Of a stretch of 35,407 nt of DNA, positions 1-7,978 are shown piece by piece. The notes under the pieces were generated by a model. The model did no database searches. It saw only the letters and a program-made list of their open reading frames with translations, and was not told the origin of the DNA. The stretch covers positions 1 to 35,407 of the forward strand of contig WACF01000004.1 in NCBI GenBank assembly GCA_026192395.1. Reading direction: 5' to 3'. Every line of letters begins with the position of its first letter. The first letter of the stretch is position 1. This DNA is from Proteobacteria bacterium 005FR1. GTDB taxonomy: Bacteria > Pseudomonadota > Gammaproteobacteria > Pseudomonadales > Cellvibrionaceae. The translations under genes were made by a program, and so were the position numbers.

Positions 1-345
1 GCGTACCGAGGGTACTTAGATTGGGATATTGGCAATAGTCTCAAGTTTTATGACTGGAGTATCGAGACATCTTGCAAGTTCTACAAAATGTGCACGAAAG
101 GTAGTCTTCCAAACACATATTTCTCAGAAAGGAATTCGATAGAAACTTGGCTTTTGCTAGGTTTTGGCGAGTTTATATTTTTTGCAATGCCGGAATTAGT
201 GGGTGAAATTATGTGCCAGCTAGAGGTTCCATATAAGAAATTCTCTCATATGCAATACAATAATATTTTGCTTATCCCACCTAATGTTCCAGTTTACGCA
301 AATGGTGGAAATACGTTCACATCAGTTTCAAGGAAAAACACATAA
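1..345 (+). CDS. Unrecognised protein, C-terminal part only (start outside window)
   Basis: The frame is open from base 1 to the TAA at 343-345, so this is the last 114 codons of a gene that begins before the window. An ATG at 88 exists but the reading frame continues upstream of it without a stop, so it need not be the start. The product is rich in aromatic residues (Phe, Tyr, Trp) and Asn, with no motif I recognise. The DNA is visibly more AT-rich than the catabolic locus that follows, and codon choice (ATA, TTA, AAT) differs from the neighbours. This suggests an accessory or horizontally acquired gene. It has no evident link to the downstream genes. Function unknown. Confidence 0.5.
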   Translation, partial: AYRGYLDWDIGNSLKFYDWSIETSCKFYKMCTKGSLPNTYFSERNSIETWLLLGFGEFIFFAMPELVGEIMCQLEVPYKKFSHMQYNNILLIPPNVPVYANGGNTFTSVSRKNT

Positions 346-457
346 CAAGTTGCACCAGCCGATCCGTCGCTCCTTACTGTGCTTGAATAGCACAAACGGG
401 CTCCTTTAAAAATGCGGCTGTGCCGGCGCGTCTAGGTGAGACATGTGCCCCATAGCA

Positions 458-670
458 TCACAGGCATACTACATCATGCGCCTGAAGTCCTTTTTCACCC
501 TTCTGAGTGGCAAATTCAACTGGCTGACCCTCGCTAAGCGAGCGAAAACTATCACCGTGGATGTTGCGATAATGCACAAAGATGTCGTCCTTGTGCTCGT
601 CACAAGTAATGAAGCCATAGCCTTGAGGGTTGTTAAACCATTTGACTATCCCTCTGAATCGCTCGTTCAT
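458..670 (-). CDS. Cold-shock domain protein (CspA family)
   Basis: A 70-residue single-domain OB-fold protein. The RNP1-like segment KWFNNPQGYGFI and the RNP2-like segment DIFVHY are both present, and the ending (VEFATQKGEKGLQAHDVV) is typical of the family. Such proteins bind single-stranded RNA or DNA and act as RNA chaperones or antiterminators in the cytoplasm. A longer frame reaching 712 exists, but the ATG at 670 is preceded by AAAGAGGTGCAGC, a good ribosome binding site, and gives the normal family length. The usual KGFGFI motif reads QGYGFI here. It lies downstream of the thiolase on the same strand with a gap of about 70 bp. There is no reason to link it to the catabolic function. 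Confidence 0.9.
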   Translation of the reverse strand: MNERFRGIVKWFNNPQGYGFITCDEHKDDIFVHYRNIHGDSFRSLSEGQPVEFATQKGEKGLQAHDVVCL

Positions 671-740
671 GCTGCACCTCTTTATTGTTATCGCGGCCCA
701 TGCCCGGTTCAAGCACGCATCCGATCACAAAAGCTGCCGG

Positions 741-1979
741 TCAACGCGTTAAGACGCTGACTACTATGGCGGCGCTGTCTCGCCCGATATAACCGCCACC
801 GTTCTCCGCGAGCGCCACGCGAGCACCTTCCACCTGCCGTTCCCCGGCTCTTCCACGCAGCTGTTCAGTCAGTTCGGCGATTTGAGCCAAACCGGTTGCG
901 CCGATGGGATGTCCTTTTCGAAGCAGTCCTCCCGAAGTGTTGACCGGAATCGTTCCACCCAAGCGGGTATGTCCTTCTTCCACCAGTCTGCCTCCTTCGC
1001 CACGAGGGCAGAGCCCAAGGTGTTCGTAATAAAGAATCTCTGACGGGGCGGATGCATCATGGACTTCGATGCAGCTGAGGTCTTCGGGTCCGATGCCGGC
1101 TTCTTCGTAGGCTTGACGGGCGATTGTCTCTACAAGGCCGGGAGCATTTCCATCTTTGTAGTCCCAGCCGCTGGCCAATACTGACGAGGCGACCTGTACG
1201 CCTTTGCCCTCGATGCCTATCTCTCTCGCCTTGCGCGGACTGACCAGGACCACCGCTGCAGCGCCGTCGCCGATCGGCGAACACATGGGCAGCGTGAGAG
1301 GCCAAGCGATTTCCCTGGCGGCCAAAACCTCTTCCACGCTGAGTTCGGTTCGGAACTGCGCACGGGGATTCAGGCTGCCGTGGTACGAGTTCTTCGCAGA
1401 AACCGCCGCGAATTGGCGCTGGGTAGTTCCATACCGTTTCATGTGCTCAACGGCCCAGGTGACATAGATATCCATGAACACCGAGCGACTTTGCCCGGCG
1501 CCTTCCAGATTTGGCTCTACGCCGGCATTACGGATGTCCTCGGCGACCTGGGCCAGCACCTGATCGTACTTGTCCACGTCCACTGCGCCTTTGAAAACAT
1601 CAAAGGTGCGCTGCTTGTCGGGGTGGTACAGTTTCTCCATGCCGACCGCTAGAACGACGTCGTAGACCCCGGCCGTGATCATGGAGCTGGCTTGCTGAAA
1701 GGCGGTAGAAGCTGTTGCACAGGCGTTTTCCACATTGACTACTGGAATACCCCCGATCCCCAGCTCTCGCAGAACCACCTGCCCGGGGACGCACACTTGA
1801 CCAGTTATGAGACTCGCTGCGGCATTGCCCATGTAGGCAGCCTCCAGCTCTTTCTCGTCCAAACCCGCATCGGTGAGAGCTTGGGTAATCGCTTCACCCG
1901 CCAGGCTTTTGAGGGTTCGGTCCAGGTGTTTGCCGAAGGAGGTCATGCCTACCCCAGCCACATATGCCTTCTGCTTCAT
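741..1979 (-). CDS. SCP-x-type thiolase (lipid-transfer-protein-like acetyl-CoA acetyltransferase)
   Basis: A 412-residue thiolase-fold enzyme of the SCP-x/lipid-transfer group, which cleaves 3-ketoacyl-CoAs, often branched or sterol-derived, or condenses acyl-CoAs. The nucleophilic cysteine is Cys87 in NVENACATAS. The catalytic histidines are in EVHDASAPSE and GHPIGATG near the C-terminus. No SCP2 sterol-carrier domain is attached. The frame extends to 2138, but the start is set at the ATG at 1979: its N-terminus (MKQKAYVAGVGMTSFG) is what the family shows and an AGAGAG element precedes it, while the longer version would run through the operators at 2012-2024 and 2087-2099. It is divergent from the SDR gene at 2161 and probably shares its regulation. 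It could perform the terminal thiolysis of the pathway or act on a different acyl-CoA from the thiolase at 3876-5075. Confidence 0.88.
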   Translation of the reverse strand: MKQKAYVAGVGMTSFGKHLDRTLKSLAGEAITQALTDAGLDEKELEAAYMGNAAASLITGQVCVPGQVVLRELGIGGIPVVNVENACATASTAFQQASSMITAGVYDVVLAVGMEKLYHPDKQRTFDVFKGAVDVDKYDQVLAQVAEDIRNAGVEPNLEGAGQSRSVFMDIYVTWAVEHMKRYGTTQRQFAAVSAKNSYHGSLNPRAQFRTELSVEEVLAAREIAWPLTLPMCSPIGDGAAAVVLVSPRKAREIGIEGKGVQVASSVLASGWDYKDGNAPGLVETIARQAYEEAGIGPEDLSCIEVHDASAPSEILYYEHLGLCPRGEGGRLVEEGHTRLGGTIPVNTSGGLLRKGHPIGATGLAQIAELTEQLRGRAGERQVEGARVALAENGGGYIGRDSAAIVVSVLTR

Positions 1980-2011
1980 CTGCGAAACTCTCTGTTCCGT
2001 TGTAATTCGAT

Positions 2012-2024
2012 ATTGTCCGACAAT
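2012..2024. promoter_or_regulatory. Operator-like inverted repeat A, ATTGTCCGACAAT
   Basis: A perfect inverted repeat of ATTGTC around a single central base, 33 bp upstream of the thiolase start at 1979. The identical 13-mer occurs at 15016-15028 upstream of the SurE gene. It fits the FadR-type GntR operator pattern (yGTM-N-KAC). I infer that the GntR protein at 3073-3816 is the binder. Confidence 0.6.
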
Positions 2025-2086
2025 TTCTGCGGAGAATATGGCGATCGTCGCATTTCGTGTGGACAAAGTCCATCCCATAGGACAGA

Positions 2087-2110
2087 ATTGTAGTACCATT
2101 TTAAAATGGT
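2087..2110. promoter_or_regulatory. Operator-like repeat B (ATTGTAGTACCAT) overlapping a 16-bp palindrome
   Basis: Bases 2087-2099 match the 13-bp operator of this locus with one mismatch in the right arm. They overlap a perfect 16-bp palindrome, ACCATTTTAAAATGGT, at 2095-2110. Both sit immediately upstream of the predicted -35 of the SDR gene. The palindrome could be a second site for the same regulator or for another protein. Confidence 0.5.
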
Positions 2111-2112
2111 TT

Positions 2113-2141
2113 TTGACTCCAACAACCCAATCAATCATAAA
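2113..2141 (+). promoter_or_regulatory. Predicted sigma-70 promoter for the SDR gene
   Basis: TTGACT at 2113-2118 and CATAAA at 2136-2141 are separated by 17 bp. Transcription would begin near 2148, leaving a very short leader that still contains the AGGGGG ribosome binding site at 2151-2156. This is a sequence match only. Confidence 0.4.
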
Positions 2142-2160
2142 CGTATAAGCAGGGGGCAGT

Positions 2161-2943
2161 ATGGGACGTCTTCAGGATAAAGTGGCTATCGTGACGGGTG
2201 CCGGGACCGGTATCGGTCGAGCCAGCATGCAAATGTTCGCCAGAGAAGGAGCGAAGGTGGTCGGTTGCTCGCGCACTCAAAGCAACCTGGATGAGACACT
2301 GGCAAGCGTCAAACGCGATGGCGGCACGGGCATCGTTGTGGCCGCGGACCTTTCGACTCCAGAAGGGGCGCAGAAGCTGGTGGACGCGACACTCGAGGCC
2401 TATGGTCGGATCGACGTGCTGGTGAATGCTGCCGGGGTGGGTTATTCCTGGAATAAGAAGCAGCCGGGTTCCATGGGCGCCGTCACCGAAACTACGCCCG
2501 AATTGTGGCGGCAGGTGATGGCCATCGACCTGGATTCCGTCTTCTATATGTGCCGCCTGGTCATCCCGCATATGAAGGAAGTTGGCGGTGGTTCAATCAT
2601 CAACATCTCTTCCGTTCTCGGTGTCATGGGTCATCCGGATGCTCACGCCTATACCGCAGCGAAGGGGGCGATGGTCAATCTCAGCCGTTCGCTCTGCGCC
2701 GCTTATGCGCTGGATGGCATTCGCGCGAACTGTATCTGCCCCGGTTTCATCGATACACCGATGATCGAAAGTCACATTTCCATGTTCGACGATGAAGCTA
2801 TAGCAGATCGCTTCTGTCCGATGCATCGCACCGGCACGCCGGACGAGATCGCCTATGCCTGTTTGTATCTGGCGTCCGATGAATCCACCTATACCAACGG
2901 ATCCATCATGTTGGTGGATGGCGGAAGCTCCGCACGTTTATAA
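2161..2943 (+). CDS. Short-chain dehydrogenase/reductase (SDR, FabG-like)
   Basis: A 260-residue classical SDR that would interconvert a hydroxyl and a keto group using NAD(P). The cofactor-binding motif TGAGTGIG lies near residues 12-19, the NAAG motif near residue 90, and the catalytic Ser and YTAAK are in the segments SIINISSV and AHAYTAAKGA. The C-terminal LVDGGSSARL is typical. The length is normal. The start ATG follows AGGGGGCAGT. It is divergent from the SCP-x-type thiolase and followed by the GntR gene after about 130 bp. A plausible job is to oxidise an alcohol to the ketone that feeds the pathway, or to act on a hydroxyacyl-CoA. The substrate cannot be read from the sequence. Confidence 0.9.
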   Translation: MGRLQDKVAIVTGAGTGIGRASMQMFAREGAKVVGCSRTQSNLDETLASVKRDGGTGIVVAADLSTPEGAQKLVDATLEAYGRIDVLVNAAGVGYSWNKKQPGSMGAVTETTPELWRQVMAIDLDSVFYMCRLVIPHMKEVGGGSIINISSVLGVMGHPDAHAYTAAKGAMVNLSRSLCAAYALDGIRANCICPGFIDTPMIESHISMFDDEAIADRFCPMHRTGTPDEIAYACLYLASDESTYTNGSIMLVDGGSSARL

Positions 2944-3072
2944 TTGCCTGTTTCAGGCGTGGAGACCTGCCTCAAACCAGGTCTTCGCGCCTGGATATCC
3001 CTTGATATTGAACCTTCCGGCCAACCGGCTGGTTCCGAGAGTTTACTTTGATGTACCTAGTAAGGATACGGC

Positions 3073-3816
3073 ATGAGCACTGAGCAACTGTCGACGATTG
3101 CCCCCGACCGGAAGGGCTCGAAAGGCAAGGATAATGACGCCAAGAAGGAGATCAGCTCACCCCGGAGGGTGATGAACGCAATTGTTTCTGGAATCCAGAA
3201 GGGCCGTTACGCCCCCGGGCAACGGCTCGTGGAAGCTGATTTGACACGGGAGCTCCAGGTGAGCCGGGGTCCCGTGCGAGAAGCGTTCAAAAGGCTTGCA
3301 GGGGAGGGCGTGCTGGTCCTCAGCAAGCACCGGGGAGCATACGTTCGAGCTCAAACCCGGGAGCAGGTACGCGATACGATGTCCGTGCTGGAAGCGCTTA
3401 CAGGCCTTGCCGCCAAGCTGGCGGCAAGGCACATCGGTGAGGGAGATAATCGCCGCCGGTTCGAGGAGTGTTTCGAGAGCGCCATGCGGCAGGGCGCAAA
3501 CGGCGAAACCCTCGCATTTCTGGATGAGCGCCGCCGCTTCTACGACACGCTTTATGAAATCGGTGGAAACAGAGAGTTACAAAGGATCGTGCCGCGAATG
3601 CAAATCAGCCTCATTCGCCTGCAATTCCAAGCGTACGTATCGGGTAAGCAGCATGAGAGTCAACTAAAGGAGCTGAGGGCCATTGCTGAAGCCGTTCTCG
3701 AGGGCGATCCCAAGAAGGCTGAATCAGCCGCAAAAGCTCACTTGCGTCGCCGCCGACTCAGCATGACAACACTGCCGGACGAAGCCTACGCAGCTGCCGA
3801 GCAATTGCAGGCCTGA
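3073..3816 (+). CDS. GntR-family transcriptional regulator with FCD domain
   Basis: A 247-residue regulator. After a charged N-terminal tail, a GntR winged helix-turn-helix occupies roughly residues 30-95, with the recognition segment VSRGPVREAFKRLAGEGVL. An all-helical FCD ligand domain fills about residues 105-235. The FCD motif normally reading FH...N reads RRFYDTLYEIGGN here, so one expected metal-binding His is Tyr; a later His (KAHLRRRR) is present. FCD regulators usually repress catabolic genes and are released by a pathway acid or acyl-CoA. It is the only DNA-binding regulator of classic type in the catabolic locus. The 13-bp inverted repeats at 2012, 2087, 14897, 15000, 15016 and 21004 fit this family's operator style, so it is the best candidate for the locus repressor. 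Start: ATG after AAGGATACGGC. Confidence 0.9.
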   Translation: MSTEQLSTIAPDRKGSKGKDNDAKKEISSPRRVMNAIVSGIQKGRYAPGQRLVEADLTRELQVSRGPVREAFKRLAGEGVLVLSKHRGAYVRAQTREQVRDTMSVLEALTGLAAKLAARHIGEGDNRRRFEECFESAMRQGANGETLAFLDERRRFYDTLYEIGGNRELQRIVPRMQISLIRLQFQAYVSGKQHESQLKELRAIAEAVLEGDPKKAESAAKAHLRRRRLSMTTLPDEAYAAAEQLQA

Positions 3817-3838
3817 TCGCACCGGAGTATCTGAAGAC

Positions 3839-3876
3839 AAGGCGCTCGGCGGTTCCGTCGGGCGCCTTCCTTTTTT
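3839..3876 (+). terminator. Rho-independent terminator after the GntR gene
   Basis: AAGGCGC (3839-3845) pairs with GCGCCTT (3862-3868), and TTTTTT follows at 3871-3876. It lies between the converging GntR and thiolase genes, and its U-tract overlaps the last base of the thiolase gene. Confidence 0.75.
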
Positions 3877-5075
3877 CAGCTCATACGTTCAAACAGTGTC
3901 GCGTTCGCCATTCCGCCGGATTCGCACATGGTCTGAATCCCATAGCGACCATTCTCCTGCTCCAGCGCCCGCAGCAAGTTGCCCAGTAGTCTGCCGCCGG
4001 ATGCGCCGACGGGGTGGCCCAGGGCGATTGCCCCGCCGAAGGTATTCACGCGCTCGGTTTCCACTTGCAATTCTTTTTGCCAGGCCAGTACGACCGAAGC
4101 AAAGGCTTCATTCACTTCGAAGCGGTCGATCTGATCGAGCTTCAGACCCGCGCGCTCGAGAAGTTTGCGCGTGGCTGGTATCACCCCGGTGAGCATGAAC
4201 AGCGGGTCGTCTCCCGTGACTGCGAATCCCTGAACTGCGGCGCGCGCATTGAGATTCAGCTTTTCAGCGGTACTTTCTTCGGCCATAAGCACGGCGCAGG
4301 CCCCGTCGGAAATCTGACTGGAATTGCCTGCGGTCACCGACCATTGAATCTCCGGAAAGCGATCGCCAAGTTGTGCATCTTCGAACGCCGGCTTCAGGCC
4401 CGCGAGTTTTTCCAGGCTGGAGTTGCGACGCAAGCCCTCATCGGATTTCGCCTCGTGGACTTGGCCGTCGACCTCCTCACGCAGAGACAGAACATCTCGC
4501 GCGGTAGAGCCCTTGTCTTCGGCGAGGGCGGCAAGTTGGTGGGATCTGAGCGCAAACTCATCTTGGGCCTCGCGGCTGATTCCCCACTTCGCGGCGATGA
4601 GTTCGGCAGAAATGCCCTGGCCTACGAGTCCGTCGGGATAGCGTTCCCGGAATGCCTGGCCGAGATTATCGCGCCCCATGCGGTTTGCCTTCATCGGTAC
4701 TTTGCTCATCATCTCGACTCCGCCGGCAATCACCAAATCGTAGGCCCCCGCAATGATCCCCTGTGCAGCGGAGTCGACTGCCTGTTGCGCGGAACCGCAC
4801 TTGCGATCCAGGGTCATTGCGGGAACAGATTCCGGGAAACCCGCCGCGAGTACCGCCTGCCTGCCGATGTTGCCTGCCTGTTCGCCAGCCTGGATTACGC
4901 AACCACTAATCACGTCCTCGACCAGAGCTGCATCGATCCGGTTGCGTTCCACAATCGCTTCAAGCACCCGGGCATACAAGTCCACAGGGTGCCAGGGGGT
5001 GAGGAGCCCGCCTTCACGCCCACGCCCGAAAGGGGAGCGCACGATATCGACGATAACTGCCCGTCGCTGAGCCAT
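3876..5075 (-). CDS. Acetyl-CoA acyltransferase (thiolase II family)
   Basis: A 399-residue degradative/biosynthetic-type thiolase. The acyl-accepting cysteine is Cys93 in LDRKCGSAQQ. The other active-site elements are NEAFAS, GHPVGASG (His354) and the C-terminal TMCESGGMANA (Cys384). It would cleave a 3-ketoacyl-CoA to acetyl-CoA and a shortened acyl-CoA. It lies directly downstream of the carboxyltransferase on the same strand, separated by a hairpin terminator (5098-5122), so it may be read by partial readthrough or from its own promoter. The start ATG is preceded by TTGGAGAAATGTC. In the proposed pathway it would act last, on the beta-ketoacyl-CoA formed by carboxylation and CoA ligation. 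Specificity is not readable from the sequence. Confidence 0.93.
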   Translation of the reverse strand: MAQRRAVIVDIVRSPFGRGREGGLLTPWHPVDLYARVLEAIVERNRIDAALVEDVISGCVIQAGEQAGNIGRQAVLAAGFPESVPAMTLDRKCGSAQQAVDSAAQGIIAGAYDLVIAGGVEMMSKVPMKANRMGRDNLGQAFRERYPDGLVGQGISAELIAAKWGISREAQDEFALRSHQLAALAEDKGSTARDVLSLREEVDGQVHEAKSDEGLRRNSSLEKLAGLKPAFEDAQLGDRFPEIQWSVTAGNSSQISDGACAVLMAEESTAEKLNLNARAAVQGFAVTGDDPLFMLTGVIPATRKLLERAGLKLDQIDRFEVNEAFASVVLAWQKELQVETERVNTFGGAIALGHPVGASGGRLLGNLLRALEQENGRYGIQTMCESGGMANATLFERMS

Positions 5076-5097
5076 GACATTTCTCCAAGTCTGCTAA

Positions 5098-5122
5098 CAA
5101 AAACGGCCCGCGTCCGGGCCGT
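5098..5122 (-). terminator. Rho-independent terminator after the carboxyltransferase gene
   Basis: On the minus strand ACGGCCC, loop GGACGC, GGGCCGT is followed by TTTT. The stem is 7 bp of perfect GC-rich pairing. It would end most transcripts of the long minus-strand gene set before the thiolase gene. Confidence 0.7.
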
Positions 5123-5142
5123 CGAGTGGGTGAGTATGGTCC

Positions 5143-6597
5143 CTATCGGCGCAAGCTGATTTTCAAATCTTCGGACTCGATGTGCACCAAGGGTGACTTG
5201 GCCATTTTCATCAACTTGCAGGCCTGGTCCAGTTCCGGGGATGACAGAAGCGGATAAGTCCTTTTCACCGGCCCGGATTCCCGCATCTTTTGCAGATCTG
5301 CCTCCGGCATCAGCGCGCGCAAGATCAATTCGTCGGGATCCCGGGTGCCGTACTCTTTGTAGAGATCTTCGAGAGAGGGATCCCCAGGCGGTTTTTCCAT
5401 GACCTTTTTCGCACGAGGGGAGCTTACGATACGGTCGTAAACGTTCGGGTCGATGGGAGCAACTGTTTCCCCGTAAAAGCCCGCTGCATATTGGATTACT
5501 TCGTCGGGAACGATTTTGTAACGCTCACCGGTAACCATATTCAGCACAGCCTGTATACCCACCAGCTGTGAGAATGGCGTTGCCATGCCCGGATACCCCA
5601 GTTCCTTGCGGACTTTTGCCGTTTCCATCAGGATTTCGTCCATCCGGTCGGTCAGATTGTGCTTGGCCATTTGCCGCTTCAGGGTGCCGATCATCCCGCC
5701 GGGGATCTGGTGTTGGGCGGCAAGTACATCGTATTCGTTGTACTGGTTCACCAGAAATCCCGCCGCTTTGCCAACCCGCTCGAAATGGTTGGCTACCGGG
5801 GGGAGCAGGGAAGTATCGATATTATGAGTGTGCCCCAGCAGCTCAACGTTGCGCGCCATGATTTCCGTCGAGGGCACCGAGGGACCGTTGGCCATCGGCC
5901 GGCTGGCCGTGTGCAGGATCGTAATGCCGAAATCTATCGCATCGCAGTAGGCCTTGGCTGACATTCCAAGGATGTTATTGGAATGGAATTCGATGGGCTT
6001 TCCACGCGAATTATTCTGAATGGCAGGGATGAGCGTTTTCATTCGCTCGCGGTCGAGAACACCGGCTGTGTCATACAGCAGCAGGGTGTCGATATCCGGA
6101 GAAGCCGACAGTTTGTCCGCTTTGTCAGCGTAATATTCGTCAGTGTGTACCGGGCTCGAGGTGAACATGATTGCGCCAGCCACTTCGGATCCAAACTCTT
6201 TCGCGACCTTGGCTAAGCGGTGCATCTTATCGATGTTGAAGAGCACGTCGTAAATCCAGAACGACCGGCAACCGTGCACATTCAGCTGACGCATCCAAAC
6301 GTCCATCAGTGCATCGGGCGTCACACCGAAGGTCACCGAGGCGTTCGCGCGCATACCACCGCGCAGCGGCGTGTTCGGCATGGCCTCGGCAAGCAGGTCG
6401 AGACCTTCCCAGGGATTCTCGCGATTTACGCGAATAAGAACCTCGAACTGGGAAGAGCCTGTCAGATCAATGACGCGGAAGCCGGTCTTGTCGATGATGG
6501 GTGCAACCGGCAGGGCCATGCCAGTGCGCATTTGCATGCCCCAAAGGCTTTGCTGCCCATCTCGCATGGTTTCATCAAGAAATTCTATATGCGCCAT
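5143..6597 (-). CDS. Biotin-dependent carboxyltransferase, pyruvate carboxylase/OadA type, with altered active site
   Basis: A 484-residue DRE-TIM (HMGL-like) carboxyltransferase aligned over its length with the CT domains of pyruvate carboxylase and oxaloacetate decarboxylase alpha. Clear landmarks are DETMRDGQQSLW (residues 8-19), TSSPVHTDEYY, QIPGGM and GYPGMATPFSQLVG. There is no attached biotinyl domain. In pyruvate enzymes the metal and substrate are held by Asp in RDAHQS, a carbamylated Lys in KDMAG, an HxH pair and a catalytic Thr. Here Asp13 remains, but the Lys is Tyr175 (LYDTAG), the HxH is His205-Ser-Asn207, and the Thr position reads Ala236 (by eye alignment). The acceptor is therefore probably not pyruvate. 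The start at 6597 follows AAGAGGAGTGACGAATCC, and the biotin carboxylase gene ends 7 bp before it. The frame extends to 6648, without a family-like N-terminus. Family assignment sure; substrate unknown. Confidence 0.9.
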   Translation of the reverse strand: MAHIEFLDETMRDGQQSLWGMQMRTGMALPVAPIIDKTGFRVIDLTGSSQFEVLIRVNRENPWEGLDLLAEAMPNTPLRGGMRANASVTFGVTPDALMDVWMRQLNVHGCRSFWIYDVLFNIDKMHRLAKVAKEFGSEVAGAIMFTSSPVHTDEYYADKADKLSASPDIDTLLLYDTAGVLDRERMKTLIPAIQNNSRGKPIEFHSNNILGMSAKAYCDAIDFGITILHTASRPMANGPSVPSTEIMARNVELLGHTHNIDTSLLPPVANHFERVGKAAGFLVNQYNEYDVLAAQHQIPGGMIGTLKRQMAKHNLTDRMDEILMETAKVRKELGYPGMATPFSQLVGIQAVLNMVTGERYKIVPDEVIQYAAGFYGETVAPIDPNVYDRIVSSPRAKKVMEKPPGDPSLEDLYKEYGTRDPDELILRALMPEADLQKMRESGPVKRTYPLLSSPELDQACKLMKMAKSPLVHIESEDLKISLRR

Positions 6598-6604
6598 GGA
6601 TTCG

Positions 6605-7972
6605 TCACTCCTCTTTATTGGCAAACGCCGGCAGCCCTGTCTGTTCAAGCCAGCGAGTAGTAATGCAATTATTTTTGAAGTCCGGGTGGGCGATGATGAA
6701 GCGCTGCAGGTCGACGTTGGTGCGAAGCCCTTCGACCTTGAAATGACTCAGAGATCTTTCCATCCGCTCGACGGCCTCTGCGCGATCATTTCCATAAACG
6801 ATCAGCTTCCCGATCATGCTGTCGTAGTAAGGCGGGATCAAATCGCCCTCTCGGCAGAACGTATCGAGCCGCACAAAGTCCGCATCGGGTGGCGTCCAAC
6901 GCTGGATCCGTCCTGGGCTGGGCCGGAAATTTTGGTGTGGATCTTCCGCATTGATCCGGCATTCGATGGCGTGCCCATGCAGGACGATATCCGATTGCTC
7001 GAGGGCCAATGGCTCACCTCCGGCAAGCCGGAGCTGTAACCCAACCAGATCTTGTCGGCTGATTAGCTCGCTTACCGGATGTTCCACCTGAATTCGGGCG
7101 TTGACCTCAATGAAATAAAATTCGCCGCGGTCGACGTCATAAAGAAACTCCACGGTCCCGGCGTTTCGATAGTTCAAATCCGAAGTGAGCCTGACAGCGG
7201 CAGCGTGCAGTTGCTCGCGAATAGGCTCCGGCATTACCGCACAGGGCGCTTCCTCGACCAGCTTTTGGTAGCGGCGTTGAATCGAGCAGTCTCGCTCGCC
7301 GAAGTGAATCACCTTGCCATTGCCATCCCCGAATACCTGAACCTCCACATGGCGGGCATTCTCGACAAAACGCTCGATGTAAAGAGATCCATCACCAAAC
7401 GCGGCGCGCGCCTCCTCCGAAGCCTTATTGAACGATGCCTTCACATCTTCTGGCCCACGGGCAAAAAACATCCCTCGGCCACCCCCGCCAGCCGTTGCTT
7501 TCATCACCACCGGATAGCCGATTTTGTCGGCTGCGGCGCAGGCGTCGGCGACGGATTCAAGGGCGGGAGTGCCGGGGACCAAGGGTACAGAGGATTGAGA
7601 GGCGATCTCTCGGGCACTCAGTTTGTCACCAAGCGCCTGAATGGTTTCGGGGCGGGGACCGACGAAGGCGATCCCTTCTTCTTCGCACAATTGAGCTAGC
7701 GCAGGTCTTTCGGACAAAAAACCGTAGCCTGGGTGCAGACCATCGCAGCCGGTGGACATGGCTGCTTGTACGATGAGTTTTTCGTTCAGATAACTGCGGG
7801 AGGGCTCGGGGGGGCCGAGCACAACAGTGCGGTCGGCCAGCTTCGCCCCCAGGCTGTTGGCGTCCGCCGCTGATGTGCCGAGGACCGTTTCGATACCGAG
7901 CGATTTGGCGGCCCGGATGATTCGCACCGCAATCTCGCCGCGATTTGCGATAAACACGCGCGATATGGCCAT
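6605..7972 (-). CDS. Biotin carboxylase subunit (AccC-like)
   Basis: A 455-residue ATP-grasp enzyme that carboxylates the biotin of a carrier protein with ATP and bicarbonate. The N-terminal domain starts VFIANRGEIAVRI. The ATP-binding glycine-rich loop is KATAGGGGRGM near residues 158-168. The catalytic core shows ERDCSIQRRYQKLVEEAP and EVNARIQVEHPV, with the family's Lys, Glu and Arg residues in place. The length fits stand-alone AccC-type subunits. Its closest neighbours are the BCCP gene (6 bp upstream) and the carboxyltransferase (7 bp downstream), so all three form one tight unit. It looks dedicated to the local carboxyltransferase rather than to fatty-acid synthesis: no accA or accD is present and the CT partner is of the pyruvate-carboxylase type. 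Confidence 0.94.
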   Translation of the reverse strand: MAISRVFIANRGEIAVRIIRAAKSLGIETVLGTSAADANSLGAKLADRTVVLGPPEPSRSYLNEKLIVQAAMSTGCDGLHPGYGFLSERPALAQLCEEEGIAFVGPRPETIQALGDKLSAREIASQSSVPLVPGTPALESVADACAAADKIGYPVVMKATAGGGGRGMFFARGPEDVKASFNKASEEARAAFGDGSLYIERFVENARHVEVQVFGDGNGKVIHFGERDCSIQRRYQKLVEEAPCAVMPEPIREQLHAAAVRLTSDLNYRNAGTVEFLYDVDRGEFYFIEVNARIQVEHPVSELISRQDLVGLQLRLAGGEPLALEQSDIVLHGHAIECRINAEDPHQNFRPSPGRIQRWTPPDADFVRLDTFCREGDLIPPYYDSMIGKLIVYGNDRAEAVERMERSLSHFKVEGLRTNVDLQRFIIAHPDFKNNCITTRWLEQTGLPAFANKEE

Positions 7973-7978
7973 GGGCTT

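Noticed and set aside
4014-5159. A 381-codon plus-strand frame opposite the thiolase II gene.
   Set aside because: It is the antisense shadow of a clear thiolase with all catalytic motifs.
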